From NCBI RefSeq assembly GCF_016107395.1, contig NZ_JAAIKO010000003.1, positions 310,001 to 374,000 of the forward strand: a DNA stretch of 64,000 nt, given 5' to 3'. Position numbers and translations under genes: made by a program. The notes beneath the pieces were generated by a model that was not told the origin of the DNA, searched no databases, and was given only the letters and a program-made list of their open reading frames with translations. Source of the DNA: Streptomyces fildesensis (GTDB taxonomy: Bacteria > Actinomycetota > Actinomycetes > Streptomycetales > Streptomycetaceae). This document shows positions 1-9,429 of this stretch, piece by piece (position 1 is the stretch's first letter; each line of letters opens with the position of its first letter).

Positions 1-239
1 GTCGTGGAGGGGGCGGCGATCTGGTCGACGAAGGTGGCGATGTTCTGCTCGATCCCGATGCGTATCGCCTGCCCGTAGGGCCCGTCCAGAATGTGGGAGT
101 ACTCCGGTAACGCCCCGATGATCTCGGCGGACATCTCCTGGAAGAGGCTGGGCAGTTCGGGCCACATGATCGCCGCGAGCTCCTGCGGGATCGGTCGCAG
201 CGGCTCGGCCGGTCCCGCGGCCCGTCTCGCTCCGGACAC
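1..239 (-). CDS. PucR-like transcriptional regulator, N-terminal part (runs off the window)
   Basis: Only the first 79 codons are present; the gene continues beyond base 1. The GTG start has a GGGGGA ribosome site just upstream. The visible residues (PQELAAIMWPELPSLFQEM..., GQAIRIGIEQNIATFVDQI) match the helical N-terminal region of actinobacterial PucR/CdaR-type regulators, which usually end in a helix-turn-helix not visible here. It is divergent from the mce locus and could control it; that is inference from position. The family call rests on remembered similarity of a short segment. Confidence 0.6.
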   Translation of the reverse strand, partial: MSGARRAAGPAEPLRPIPQELAAIMWPELPSLFQEMSAEIIGALPEYSHILDGPYGQAIRIGIEQNIATFVDQIAAPST

Positions 240-668
240 GCTCGTCCCCCCTCAACTAGGCGGCGCAGGGTGGGGCATCGGACATGCCGGGAGTGACGTA
301 CGACACGTCGTAGCTCGTCGAAACATAGACCAACGGCGGCCGGAGCGCAGCACCCAGGGGCCGTAAACGTGCACGGGGCATGTGACCGGCGGCCGGTCCC
401 CGGGGTGCGTGCGTGCTCACTTCCGGACAGTTCTCAGCCGGAATCTATTGCTCCAGAGATAAGAAAATACTCGGGAGTAAGGTCGTTCTCCCAATCTCTG
501 ACTGGAGTATTGCGCCACCCTGTTACCGATGCGTAACGTGCCCATTCGCAAGGGCAGCCGAATTTATTCGGTGCCGCGTTCCAGGTATTGAGCCGCAGTC
601 GCAATCCCCGCCTGAACAGCGTGGATCGCGGTTAATCAGGTACGCCAACTCCTTGAAAGGATCAGCCC
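240..668. other. Intergenic region upstream of the mce locus
   Basis: About 430 bases separate the divergent regulator from the first secreted protein. From about 420 to 560 the DNA is clearly richer in A+T than its surroundings, as expected for a promoter region. An AAAGGA ribosome site lies at 655-660. I could not define a confident -35/-10 pair and see no credible gene here. Confidence 0.5.
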
Positions 669-1286
669 GTGCGCAAGCTGACCAAGAGCACCATCGTCGT
701 CGGTGCGGCCCTCGCCGCCGCCGTCGGATTCTCCACCTCTCCCGCCTCCGCGGCCGGCACCTGGACCGTGACCGGCGGTGGCTCGTTCACAGCGGTGGCG
801 ACCAGCCCGATCCTGACGGACACCAACACCGGCACCCAGCTCAAGTGCACCAAGTCCAACGCCGCCGGCAGCGCCGCGAACGGCACCGGGCTCTCCGGTA
901 CCGCCATCGCGAGCATCTCCTCCGTCACCTGGACCAGTTGCTCGGGTCCCGCCGGCATCTCCTTCACCGTCACCGCCCAGGGCCTGCCCTGGAAGCTCAA
1001 CGCCGCGACGTACTCCGCGGGCGTCACCACCGGCACCATCACCGGCGTCAAGGCCCACATCAGCGGTCTGTGCAACGCGGACTTCAACGGCCCGACGGCC
1101 GGCAGCACCGCCACCCTCACCGGCAAGTACACCAACTCCACCCATGTGCTGACGGTCAGCGGCGGGAACCTGAAGGCGTACAACGTCTCGGGCATCTGCC
1201 TCGGTCTGATCAACAACGGCGACAGCGCCGTCTACAGCGCCAACTACGTCCTGAGCCCCGCCACCCTGCAGATCACCTCCCCGTGA
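669..1286 (+). CDS. Secreted protein of unknown function, mce-locus leader gene
   Basis: A 205-residue protein beginning at GTG, with AAAGGA 8 bases upstream. Residues 1-28 form a Sec signal peptide (MRKLTKS, hydrophobic run, cleavage near ASA-AG). The mature part is Thr/Ser/Gly-rich and looks all-beta, with cysteines near CTKS, TSCSG, GLCNAD and GICLG that could form disulfides outside the cell. No catalytic motif is recognisable. A strong hairpin terminator follows directly, so it is probably its own transcript although it is codirectional with the mce operon. Function unknown. Confidence 0.85.
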   Translation: MRKLTKSTIVVGAALAAAVGFSTSPASAAGTWTVTGGGSFTAVATSPILTDTNTGTQLKCTKSNAAGSAANGTGLSGTAIASISSVTWTSCSGPAGISFTVTAQGLPWKLNAATYSAGVTTGTITGVKAHISGLCNADFNGPTAGSTATLTGKYTNSTHVLTVSGGNLKAYNVSGICLGLINNGDSAVYSANYVLSPATLQITSP

Positions 1287-1293
1287 GCCAACC

Positions 1294-1341
1294 CGCTGTG
1301 CGGACCCCGGCCCGGAGCCACGGGCCGGGGTCCGCACAGCG
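1294..1341 (+). terminator. Very strong 21-bp hairpin terminator
   Basis: A perfect 21-base stem (1294-1314 with 1321-1341) closes a six-base loop 7 bases after the stop codon of the preceding secreted protein. There is no long T tract, as is common for Streptomyces terminators. Confidence 0.85.
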
Positions 1342-1567
1342 GAGCGCGCGCCCAGCGGCGCCCGGCTGCTCACCGGTACTCAATGGAATACAAAGCTCCG
1401 CTCCGCATTTATCACTCAGTGACAAAAAATCCGATGGCCGCGAGATCGCGGAACATTCCTGTGTTCGATCACTTGTCCTCGTTATTACCCGCACGTAGTG
1501 TCCTGCGTCCCGACCGAGTTCGTGATTCCCCGCAGGTATGCGCCGAGCCAGTCCGAGGAGTGCCGCA

Positions 1568-3211
1568 ATGAGGGGTGCAGGTGTTCCACGCCGTACGGTG
1601 CGGCTGGCGGGCCTCGCGGCGGCGGCGCTCGTGGCGGGGCTGTTGTCCGGATCCGGCTCCGCGGCGGCCGGACGGGACGGACCGCTGACGATGGCCTACC
1701 GGTGCGCCTTCCCCGGCGGCGATCAGCCGGTGCACGTCGTCCTGACCCAGCTCTTCCCGGACACCGGGGCGGTCAACAGGCCGATCCAGCCCGGTGATCC
1801 GACCATGGCGGTGACGGTGCCCCGCGCCGCCGTCGACGGGCTCGTGCCGGACACCACCGGAACGCTGGCCGGCACCGGAAGTCTCACCGCCCGTGTCACC
1901 CAGGGCACTTCGGCCGCCGACGCCCCCTGGCCGGGACTGCGGGCCCCCGCCGTTGCGGTGGCCGGCAAGGACGACCTGGTGCTGACGTTCAAGGGCGAGG
2001 TGCCGCCGGTGACCGTCACCGCGGCGGGCGAGGTGAGCTTCGGCGCGGGTGCGCTGGCCCTGGAGCTCACACCGGGCAAGGCCGCCGCGACGGACGCGAC
2101 GCCGTCGCCCGTACCGGCCACCGCCGCCCCCGTGAAGGTGGCGTGCACTCCGGAGGCCGGGCAGAACACGCTGCTGGGCGCGGTGCCGGTGCCCGTTCCG
2201 GACCCCACCCCGTCAGGCTCCCCTTCATCCTCACCCTCTTCATCGGCACCGGCCTCACCGTCCTCCCCCACGACGCCTTCCGCCCCCGGTACGTCACCGG
2301 GTACGTCGGCGGGTACGTCACCGGGTGCGTCGCCCAAGCCGGGCGCGCCGCACAACAGCACCATCAAGGTCGAACCGCCGGTGCATTCCGGCACGTACGA
2401 CTGCGACGTACTGCCCAAGGGGAAGCTGGACTTCGATCACATTCCGCTGAAGGACGAGCAGGATGCCGGCGCGACGGTCACCGAGACCACGTTCGATCTC
2501 GGCTCGTGCGCCTACGCGACCGGATTCTCCAACGTCCACAAGCTCAGCGGCGCCGCCGTCATCAATGACGCGCACAGCGCCAAGGGCCCGTCCCTGACCT
2601 ACATCAACATGAACGTGCGGATGGCGGTACAGCCGAATCCCCCGCAGTACTACGAGTTCGACTCGCTCGGTTCGATGACGCTGCCGGTCGCCGATTCCAC
2701 GTTCCTGACCTACGGATTCGTGCCCACGACGGCGAAGATGGCGCTCACGCCCGACCCGGTGAAACCGCTGCTGACCATCGTCACGACGGGTACCAACTTC
2801 GTCGAGCAGAACGTCATCACCACGATCCACGGATATCAGTGGCTCCGGCTCTACGACGTCAGGATCAACGGCACACCGCTCGATGTGGGACCCAACTGCC
2901 GCACCAGAGCGCCGATCCAGCTGGCGCTCGTCGGGCTGCAGGACGCGCACATGCCCGGCGGCGGTGACGGCAAGCCGGACTACACCATCCTCGACGGCGG
3001 GCCGCTGCACCAGGAGAACCTGACGATCCCCGCCTTCACCGGCTGCGGGACCCACGGCGAGAACCTCGACGCGCTCTTCACCGCGGCGGTGTCCGGGCCG
3101 GGGAACTCGCTCAACCTCAACCAGGGCACGCTCTGCGCGCCCTGGGCCGGACTCGGCTGCGACGCCTCGACCGGTACCGAGATCCAGATCCCGCCGCTGC
3201 CGCACCGCTGA
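1568..3211 (+). CDS. Secreted DUF6801-like protein with Ser/Pro linker, upstream of mce
   Basis: 547 residues from ATG 1568, chosen because GAGGAG at 1555-1560 is ideally placed; an in-frame ATG at 1538 lacks such a site. A signal peptide (Arg-rich, then LAGLAAAALVAGLLSGSGSAAAG) leads into an N-terminal beta domain containing YRCAFPGG, which I associate with DUF6801. A Ser/Pro/Thr/Gly linker follows around residues 210-260, then a C-terminal domain of about 280 residues with Cys pairs (YDCDV, GSCAY, NCRTR, GCGTH, LCAPWAGLGCD). It probably works at the cell surface. Neighbouring position suggests a link to Mce import; the biochemical role is unknown. Confidence 0.8.
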   Translation: MRGAGVPRRTVRLAGLAAAALVAGLLSGSGSAAAGRDGPLTMAYRCAFPGGDQPVHVVLTQLFPDTGAVNRPIQPGDPTMAVTVPRAAVDGLVPDTTGTLAGTGSLTARVTQGTSAADAPWPGLRAPAVAVAGKDDLVLTFKGEVPPVTVTAAGEVSFGAGALALELTPGKAAATDATPSPVPATAAPVKVACTPEAGQNTLLGAVPVPVPDPTPSGSPSSSPSSSAPASPSSPTTPSAPGTSPGTSAGTSPGASPKPGAPHNSTIKVEPPVHSGTYDCDVLPKGKLDFDHIPLKDEQDAGATVTETTFDLGSCAYATGFSNVHKLSGAAVINDAHSAKGPSLTYINMNVRMAVQPNPPQYYEFDSLGSMTLPVADSTFLTYGFVPTTAKMALTPDPVKPLLTIVTTGTNFVEQNVITTIHGYQWLRLYDVRINGTPLDVGPNCRTRAPIQLALVGLQDAHMPGGGDGKPDYTILDGGPLHQENLTIPAFTGCGTHGENLDALFTAAVSGPGNSLNLNQGTLCAPWAGLGCDASTGTEIQIPPLPHR

Positions 3212-3222
3212 CCAGTCCGCCA

Positions 3223-3244
3223 CCGGCGCCGCGGACGGCGCCGG
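3223..3244 (+). terminator. Weak hairpin between the secreted gene and the mce operon
   Basis: A 9-base perfect stem, CCGGCGCCG (3223-3231) with CGGCGCCGG (3236-3244), and a 4-base loop lie in the 54-base gap. It may be a partial terminator or attenuator that tunes read-through into the mce operon. Confidence 0.4.
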
Positions 3245-3265
3245 CCAACCATCCCGGGAGGTGCA

Positions 3266-4291
3266 ATGGGAATCGAAGTGGTCGTCGAAGGCCTCACCAA
3301 GTCGTTCGGCAGTCAGACCGTCTGGCAGGACGTGACGCTCACTCTGCCGCCCGGTGAGGTCAGCGTGATGCTGGGCCCCTCGGGTACCGGAAAGACCGTG
3401 TTCCTGAAGTCGGTGATCGGGCTGCTCAAGCCCGAGCGCGGGCGGGTCATGGTCAACGGCGTCGACATGGTGAACAGCCCGGAACGCGATGTGTACGAGG
3501 CGCGCAAGCTCTTCGGCCTGATGTTCCAGGACGGCGCGCTGTTCGGGTCGATGTCCCTCTTCGACAACATCGCCTTTCCGCTCCGCGAACACACCAAGAA
3601 GAAGGAATCCGAGATCCGCCGCGTCGTGATGGAGCGGATGGACATGGTCGGACTCCTGGGCGCCGAGGGGAAGTTACCCGGCGAGATATCCGGCGGCATG
3701 CGCAAGCGCGCCGGACTGGCCCGCGCGCTGGTGCTCGATCCGCAGATCATTCTCTGCGACGAGCCGGACTCCGGGCTCGATCCGGTCCGCACCGCGTACA
3801 TCTCGCAGCTGCTCATCGATCTGAACGCGCAGCTCGACGCGACGATGCTGATCGTCACGCACAACATCGACATCGCCTCCACCGTGCCGGACAACATGGG
3901 CATGCTCTTCCGCCGCCGGCTCGTCGCCTTCGGCCCGCGCGAGGTGCTGCTGACCAGCCAGGAACCGGTGGTGGCGCAGTTCCTCGGCGGGCACCGGGCC
4001 GGTCCGATCGGGATGTCGGAGGAGAAGGACGAGGCCACGATGGCTTTGGAGGAGCGGCACGGCGTCACCGGGAGCAGTTCGGTGCCCCGCGCCATCGAGC
4101 CACAGCTGGAGCCGACCCCCGGGCTGCCGGTCCGGCGGGCGGTACTGCGCCGCAGGGAGCGGGTGCTCGGTCTGCTGGACACGCTGCCGCCGGCCGCGCG
4201 GCACGCGATCGAGTCCAGCTTCGACCGCACCGGGCACGTCGTCGCCGGGCAGGCCGCACCCGCCGGCCGCGCGGGCGGAGGGCCGTCATGA
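3266..4291 (+). CDS. Mce/Mla-type ABC transporter ATPase (MlaF/Mkl-like)
   Basis: 341 residues. The ATPase that should drive the Mce lipid importer. It shows Walker A GPSGTGKT (37-44), ABC signature SGGM (142-145), Walker B ILCDEP (162-167) and the switch histidine (199, in VTHN). The sequence is of the MlaF/MceG class, with FQDGALFGSM in the Q-loop region. About 80 extra C-terminal residues after the ATPase core form a charged tail, as in actinobacterial Mkl/MceG proteins. GGGAGG precedes the ATG. Its TGA overlaps the next ATG (ATGA), so translation is coupled to the permease. Confidence 0.95.
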   Translation: MGIEVVVEGLTKSFGSQTVWQDVTLTLPPGEVSVMLGPSGTGKTVFLKSVIGLLKPERGRVMVNGVDMVNSPERDVYEARKLFGLMFQDGALFGSMSLFDNIAFPLREHTKKKESEIRRVVMERMDMVGLLGAEGKLPGEISGGMRKRAGLARALVLDPQIILCDEPDSGLDPVRTAYISQLLIDLNAQLDATMLIVTHNIDIASTVPDNMGMLFRRRLVAFGPREVLLTSQEPVVAQFLGGHRAGPIGMSEEKDEATMALEERHGVTGSSSVPRAIEPQLEPTPGLPVRRAVLRRRERVLGLLDTLPPAARHAIESSFDRTGHVVAGQAAPAGRAGGGPS

Positions 4292-5133
4292 CGGCTCCCC
4301 CGCTGGATCCGCCCCTGGATCCCGCACCCGCGCCGCAGCCGGCGGCGCCTCCCGTGCGGCGGCCGGTCCCGGGGCTGGGCGCGCTGCGCGAGACCGGCCG
4401 GCTCTTCTCGCTCGCCGTGACGACGGTCGGCGCGATGTTCCGCAGACCGTTCCAGGTCCGGGAGCTGATCGAGCAGTTCTGGTTCATCGCGAGCGTGACG
4501 ATCCTGCCCGCCGCCCTCGTGTCGATCCCGTTCGGCGCGGTGATCGCGCTCCAGGTCGGATCGCTGACCCAGCAGCTCGGCGCCCAGTCGTTCACCGGCG
4601 GCGCCAGCGTGCTGGCCATCATCCAGCAGGCGAGCCCGCTGATCGTCGCCCTGCTGATCGCGGGCGCGGGCGGTTCCGCGATCTGCGCGGACCTCGGGTC
4701 GCGCAAGATCCGCGAGGAACTGGACGCGATGGAGGTCATGGGCGTCTCGCCGGTGCAGCGCCTCGTCGTCCCCCGGGTGCTGGCCGCGATGTTCGTGGCG
4801 GTGCTGCTCAACGGACTGGTCTCGGTCGTCGGCACGCTCGGCGGCTACTTCTTCAACGTGATCATGCAGCACGGCACGCCGGGCGCGTATCTCGCCAGCT
4901 TCTCGGCCCTCGCCCAGCTCCCCGACCTCTACATCAGCGAGCTGAAGGCGCTGATCTTCGGCTTCATCGCGGGCATCGTCGCCGCCTACCGGGGCCTCAA
5001 TCCGCGCGGCGGTCCGAAGGGCGTCGGCGACGCGGTGAACCAGTCGGTGGTCATCACCTTCCTGCTGCTGTTCTTCGTGAACATGGTGCTCACGGGGATC
5101 TATCTGCAGATCGTCCCCGCGAAGGGATCCTGA
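4288..5133 (+). CDS. MlaE/YrbE-family permease (first of pair)
   Basis: 281 residues. Integral membrane subunit of the Mce complex. After a Pro-rich N-terminus, about 5-6 hydrophobic helices follow, with the conserved MlaE cytoplasmic motif REELDAMEVMGVSPV and the typical GGSAICADLGSRK segment before it. It overlaps the ATPase gene by 4 bases and lies 3 bases before the second permease, so the two are cotranslated and probably form the heterodimeric channel used by the six Mce proteins. Confidence 0.95.
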   Translation: MTAPPLDPPLDPAPAPQPAAPPVRRPVPGLGALRETGRLFSLAVTTVGAMFRRPFQVRELIEQFWFIASVTILPAALVSIPFGAVIALQVGSLTQQLGAQSFTGGASVLAIIQQASPLIVALLIAGAGGSAICADLGSRKIREELDAMEVMGVSPVQRLVVPRVLAAMFVAVLLNGLVSVVGTLGGYFFNVIMQHGTPGAYLASFSALAQLPDLYISELKALIFGFIAGIVAAYRGLNPRGGPKGVGDAVNQSVVITFLLLFFVNMVLTGIYLQIVPAKGS

Positions 5134-5136
5134 CCG

Positions 5137-6030
5137 ATGGCCCTTCTCGACAAGGACGCGCCGCAGGACGCCCCCGTCCCGCCGGACCGGAGCGGACCGG
5201 CCGCGTACCGCCCCGGCGCCCGGTCCGACCGCTGGTTCGGCTGGCTGGACCGGCTCGGCGACCATCTGATCTTCCACATCACCGCGCTGCTGTGGATCCC
5301 CAAGACCCTGCGCCGCTACCTCAAGGAGATCCAGCGGCTGCTGGCCGAAGTGGCGTTCGGCAGCGGCGGGCTCGGGGTCATCGGCGGCACCGTCGGCGTG
5401 ATGATCGCGATGACGCTCTTCACCGGCACGGTCGTCGGACTCCAGGGCCACGCGGCGCTCAACCAGGTCGGCGCCGCCGCGTTCACCGGCTTCGTCTCGG
5501 CGTACTTCAACACCCGGGAGATCGCACCCCTGGTGGCGGGCCTCGCCCTCTCGGCCACCGTGGGCGCCGGCTTCACCGCGCAGCTCGGCGCGATGCGCAT
5601 CAATGAGGAGGTCGACGCCCTGGAGGGGATGGGCATCCGCAGCATGCCGTACCTGGTGACGACCCGGATCATCGCGGGCGTCGTCGCGATCATCCCGCTC
5701 TACGGCATCGGCCTGGTCAGCTCGTACCTCGCCTCACGGCTGGTCACGGTCTTCGTGAGCGGCCAGTCGTCGGGCACCTACGACCACTACTTCCACACGT
5801 TCCTGTCGCCCGACGACGTCCTGCTGTCGTTCCTCAAGGTGATCGTCTTCAGCGTGACGGTGATCCTCGCGCACTGCTACTACGGCTTCCACGCCGAGGG
5901 CGGCCCCGCCGGGGTCGGGGTGGCGGTCGGCCGGTCGGTGCGGAACGCGATCGTGGTGATCAGCGTGACCGACTTCTTCCTGAGCCTGGCCATCTGGGGC
6001 ACCACGACGACGGTGCGGGTGGCCGGATGA
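5137..6030 (+). CDS. MlaE/YrbE-family permease (second of pair)
   Basis: 297 residues. Second permease of the Mce complex, with the matching motif INEEVDALEGMGIRSM and the GAGFTAQLGAMR segment. The acidic/proline-rich N-terminus of about 40 residues is extra relative to bacterial MlaE. It ends in an ATGA overlap with the first Mce gene. Actinobacterial mce operons characteristically carry two yrbE genes followed by six mce genes, exactly as here. Confidence 0.95.
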   Translation: MALLDKDAPQDAPVPPDRSGPAAYRPGARSDRWFGWLDRLGDHLIFHITALLWIPKTLRRYLKEIQRLLAEVAFGSGGLGVIGGTVGVMIAMTLFTGTVVGLQGHAALNQVGAAAFTGFVSAYFNTREIAPLVAGLALSATVGAGFTAQLGAMRINEEVDALEGMGIRSMPYLVTTRIIAGVVAIIPLYGIGLVSSYLASRLVTVFVSGQSSGTYDHYFHTFLSPDDVLLSFLKVIVFSVTVILAHCYYGFHAEGGPAGVGVAVGRSVRNAIVVISVTDFFLSLAIWGTTTTVRVAG

Positions 6031-7343
6031 ACGCCCTCACCGTGCGACGCCGCTTCGCGGGAGTGGTCTTCCTGCTGGTCCCCGCGCTGCTCATCTGGCT
6101 CTCGGTGGCGGTCTACGACAAGGAGTTCTCCGACGACGCGACGGTGACCGTCAGGACCGGCAGCGTCGGCAACGCGATGCACCTGTACGCGGACGTGAAG
6201 CTGCGCGGGGTGGTCGTCGGCCAGGTGCGCGGCATCACCGCCGACGGCGACGGCGCCCGCGTCACGCTGGCCATCCAGCGGGACAAGCTGAAGGGCATAC
6301 CGGCCGACGTCACCGTGCAGATGCTGCCGACGACGCTGTTCGGGGAGCGGTTCGTGGCCCTCGTACCGCCGGCGCGGACCACCTCGGGCCCGAAGCTGCT
6401 GGCCGGCAGCACCATCGCGCAGGACCGCTCCAGCAACGCCATCGAGCTGGAGCAGGTGCTCGACAACGTGCTGCCGCTGCTGACCGCGGTGCAGCCGGAG
6501 AAGCTCTCCGCCACCCTCAGTGCCGTCTCGCAGGCCCTGCAGGGCCGCGGTACCAAGCTGGGCGACAGCTTCGTCACCCTCGACGCCTATCTGGCGAAGC
6601 TCAACCCGAACCTGCCGACGCTCAACCGGGACATCCAGGAGTTGGTGAAGGTCAGCCGCGTCTACGGCGACGCCGCCCCCGACATCCTGCAGGCGCTCAC
6701 CGACTTCACGACGACCAGCGGCACCATCGCCGAGCAGCGCGCCAACCTCAGCACCCTGTACGGGTCGACGACCAGCACCTCCCAGGACCTGACAGCGTTC
6801 CTGCGGCAGAACCAGGACACCATCATCCGGCTGTCGGCGGACAGCAGGGGAACGCTCCAGCTGCTCGGCGAGTACGCGCCCTCGTTTCCCTGCACCCTGC
6901 GCACGCTGGCCAACTTCGTGCCGGCGATGGACAAGGCGCTCGGCAAGGGCACGAGTGAGCCCGGACTGCATGTCACCGTGCGGACCGTGCCCTCCCGGGG
7001 CAAGTACCTGCCCGGCAAGGACAAGCCGTCGTTCACGGCGAGCACCGGGCCCAACTGCTACCCGGTGCCGTACCTCGGCCGGCCGACCCGGACGGACGAC
7101 ACGGTGGCGCCGGGGCTCACGGGCCCGTTGGCCACGGCGCCCCCGACAGCCACGACGGGCCTCACCGTCACCGGTGCGGGGAGCGGGAACGGCGGTCTGG
7201 GGCTGCCCAACTCGCCGCAGGAGAACGAACTCGTCAACGAACTGCTGGCACCGGCGATGAACGCCTCGCCGCAGTCCCTTCCCGACTGGAGCAGCCTGCT
7301 GGCCGGACCGGTCTTCCGCGGGGCGGAGGTGAGTCTCAAGTGA
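6027..7343 (+). CDS. mceA: Mce-family protein, position A
   Basis: 438 residues. One N-terminal membrane anchor (about residues 8-27) is followed by an MCE/MlaD domain (residues 35-115; LRGVVVGQVRGITADGDGARV) and a long helical region that in characterised Mce proteins helps build a periplasm-spanning tube for lipids. A variable Thr/Gly/Pro-rich C-terminal tail follows a LANFVPAMDKAL segment. It has ATGA overlaps at both ends. The letter reflects order in the operon only; the transported lipid is not revealed by sequence. Confidence 0.9.
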   Translation: MNALTVRRRFAGVVFLLVPALLIWLSVAVYDKEFSDDATVTVRTGSVGNAMHLYADVKLRGVVVGQVRGITADGDGARVTLAIQRDKLKGIPADVTVQMLPTTLFGERFVALVPPARTTSGPKLLAGSTIAQDRSSNAIELEQVLDNVLPLLTAVQPEKLSATLSAVSQALQGRGTKLGDSFVTLDAYLAKLNPNLPTLNRDIQELVKVSRVYGDAAPDILQALTDFTTTSGTIAEQRANLSTLYGSTTSTSQDLTAFLRQNQDTIIRLSADSRGTLQLLGEYAPSFPCTLRTLANFVPAMDKALGKGTSEPGLHVTVRTVPSRGKYLPGKDKPSFTASTGPNCYPVPYLGRPTRTDDTVAPGLTGPLATAPPTATTGLTVTGAGSGNGGLGLPNSPQENELVNELLAPAMNASPQSLPDWSSLLAGPVFRGAEVSLK

Positions 7344-8371
7344 GGCGCCGGAGCATCGCGGGCCCGCTCATCAAGTCGATCGTCTTCATCCTCGTGACGG
7401 CCCTGGCCACCACGGTGCTGGCCTTCAGCATCGCCAACACCGGGATCGCGGACACCGTCGGCTACAAAGCGCGGTTCACCGACACCACCGGGCTGATCAC
7501 CGGCGACAGCGTGCGGATCGCCGGGGTGAAGGTCGGCCAGGTCGAGGACATCCGGGTGGTGGACCGGCGGCTCGCCCAGGTGACGTTCTCGGTCGAGAAG
7601 GGCCGGGCGCTGCCCGCCTCGGTGACCGCGTCGATCAAGTACCTGAACATGGTCGGCCAGCGCTACATCGACCTGCAGCAGGGCACCGGGCCGATGGACC
7701 GGGCCTTCACACCCGGCTCCACCATCCCGCTGGACCGCACCTCGCCCGCCCTCGACCTCACCCAGTTGTTCAACGGGTTCCAGCCGCTCTTCGAGGGGCT
7801 GTCGCCCAAGGACGTCAACCAGCTCGCCGGGGAGATCATCCAGGTGCTCCAGGGCGAGGGCGGCACCGTCAACAGCCTGATCAGGAACGTGGGTTCGCTG
7901 ACCACCACCCTCGCCGCCAAGGACAAGGTCATCGGCGAGGTGATCGACAACCTCACCACCGTCCTGACCAGCGTCAACACCCGTGAACAGGGCTTCAACG
8001 AGCTGGTGGGCACCCTCCAGACCCTCGTCACCGGCTTCGCGGGCGACCGGCAGCCGATCGGGGACGCGATCACCGCGATCTCCCAGCTCACCACCAGCAC
8101 GGCGGGGCTGCTGGACGACGGCCGGGCGCCGTTGAAGGAGGACATCCACCAGCTCGGCCGGCTGTCGTCCAACCTGGCCGCGAGCACCCCGCAGATCGAG
8201 AACTTCCTGCAGAAGACGCCCGTCAAGATGCGGACGATCGCCCGCCTCGCGTCGTACGGGTCCTGGCTCAACCTCTACCTCTGCGAGGCCAAGGTGTCGG
8301 GCGTGACCACTTCGGACGGCAGCAAGGCGCCGACCGGTATCGCGATCACCGAAGCGCGGTGCAGGTCATGA
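7340..8371 (+). CDS. mceB: Mce-family protein, position B
   Basis: 343 residues from GTG in a GTGA overlap with the previous stop. Membrane anchor at about residues 10-32, MCE domain about 38-115 (TGLITGDSVRIAGVKVGQVEDI), then predicted long helices typical of the Mce tube. It ends with YGSWLNLYLCEAK, a motif shared with the next Mce gene (WFDSYLCGL), as in mycobacterial MceB/C/D. Part of the same coupled operon. Confidence 0.92.
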   Translation: MRRRSIAGPLIKSIVFILVTALATTVLAFSIANTGIADTVGYKARFTDTTGLITGDSVRIAGVKVGQVEDIRVVDRRLAQVTFSVEKGRALPASVTASIKYLNMVGQRYIDLQQGTGPMDRAFTPGSTIPLDRTSPALDLTQLFNGFQPLFEGLSPKDVNQLAGEIIQVLQGEGGTVNSLIRNVGSLTTTLAAKDKVIGEVIDNLTTVLTSVNTREQGFNELVGTLQTLVTGFAGDRQPIGDAITAISQLTTSTAGLLDDGRAPLKEDIHQLGRLSSNLAASTPQIENFLQKTPVKMRTIARLASYGSWLNLYLCEAKVSGVTTSDGSKAPTGIAITEARCRS

Positions 8372-9429
8372 GCGGGCGGGTGGCGCGGCTGCGCCGGCGG
8401 GCGGCGGGGCGGCGCCCGAAGCCGATGGCGGAGCGCAACCCCGTCACCGTCGGCATCGTCGGGCTGCTCGTCCTCGCCCTGCTGGGCGTGGTCGTCTACA
8501 ACGCCGACGCGCTGCCGTTCATCGGCGGCGGCACCACGTACACGGCGGACTTCACCGAGGCGGCGGGGCTCGACCCCGGCAACGAGGTGCGGGTCGCCGG
8601 GGTGAAGGTCGGCAAGGTCACCGGCGTGGGACTCGACGGCGGCAAGGTGAAGGTGACCTTCAAGGTCAAGGACACCTGGATCGGCGACGCCAGCCGGGCC
8701 GCGATCGGCATCAAGACGCTGCTCGGCGAGAAGTACCTGGCCCTGGACCCGCTCGGCTCCGCCGCGCAGAACCCCGGCCGGCGCATCCCGGCCACCCGCA
8801 CCACCTCCCCCTACGACGTGACGCAGGCGTTCAACGGGCTCGGGCAGACCTTCGGGGAGATCGACACCGCGCAGCTCGCCAAGAGCTTCGACACCATCTC
8901 CGCCACGTTCAAGGACACCGCGCCCCAGGTGCGCACCGCCGTCACCGGGCTCTCCGCCCTGTCGAAGACGATCTCCGACCGCGACAGCCAGCTGGCCAAG
9001 CTGCTGGCGGGCAGCAAGCAGATCACCGCGACGCTGGCCGGACAGCAGAGCAGGTTCGAGAAGCTGATCACGGACGGGAACCTGCTGCTGGGCGAGTTGC
9101 AGAAGCGGCGGGACGCCATCCACGGGCTGCTGACCGGCACCCAGGACCTCGGCACCCAGCTGACCGGCCTCGTCGAGGACAACAACAAGCAGCTGGAGCC
9201 CACCCTCAGCGCGCTGAGCCGCGTCACCACCGTGCTGCTGAAGAACCAGAAGAGCCTCGACGCCGCCCTCGCCGCGATCGGGCCCTACTACCGGCTGGTC
9301 GGCAACACGGTCGGCAACGGCCGTTGGTTCGACAGCTACCTCTGCGGGCTCGTCCCGCGGAACTACCTGCCCGCCGGCACGCCTCCCACCACCGGATGCA
9401 TGCCACCCAAGTCCCAGGGCGGTCGCTGA
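8368..9429 (+). CDS. mceC: Mce-family protein, position C
   Basis: 353 residues. I chose ATG 8368 because it forms the ATGA overlap used by its neighbours; an in-frame GTG lies 9 bases earlier. The basic N-terminus (RLRRRAAGRRPKP) precedes a membrane anchor. The MCE domain contains AAGLDPGNEVRVAGVKVGKV, and long helices follow. The C-terminal WFDSYLCGLVPRNY motif is typical of this position. Confidence 0.92.
   Translation: MSGRVARLRRRAAGRRPKPMAERNPVTVGIVGLLVLALLGVVVYNADALPFIGGGTTYTADFTEAAGLDPGNEVRVAGVKVGKVTGVGLDGGKVKVTFKVKDTWIGDASRAAIGIKTLLGEKYLALDPLGSAAQNPGRRIPATRTTSPYDVTQAFNGLGQTFGEIDTAQLAKSFDTISATFKDTAPQVRTAVTGLSALSKTISDRDSQLAKLLAGSKQITATLAGQQSRFEKLITDGNLLLGELQKRRDAIHGLLTGTQDLGTQLTGLVEDNNKQLEPTLSALSRVTTVLLKNQKSLDAALAAIGPYYRLVGNTVGNGRWFDSYLCGLVPRNYLPAGTPPTTGCMPPKSQGGR

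Noticed and set aside
3313..5451. Long minus-strand open frame opposite the mce ATPase and permeases
   Set aside because: The plus-strand genes carry intact Walker and MlaE motifs; the reverse reading is His/Arg/Asp-rich and unlike any protein.
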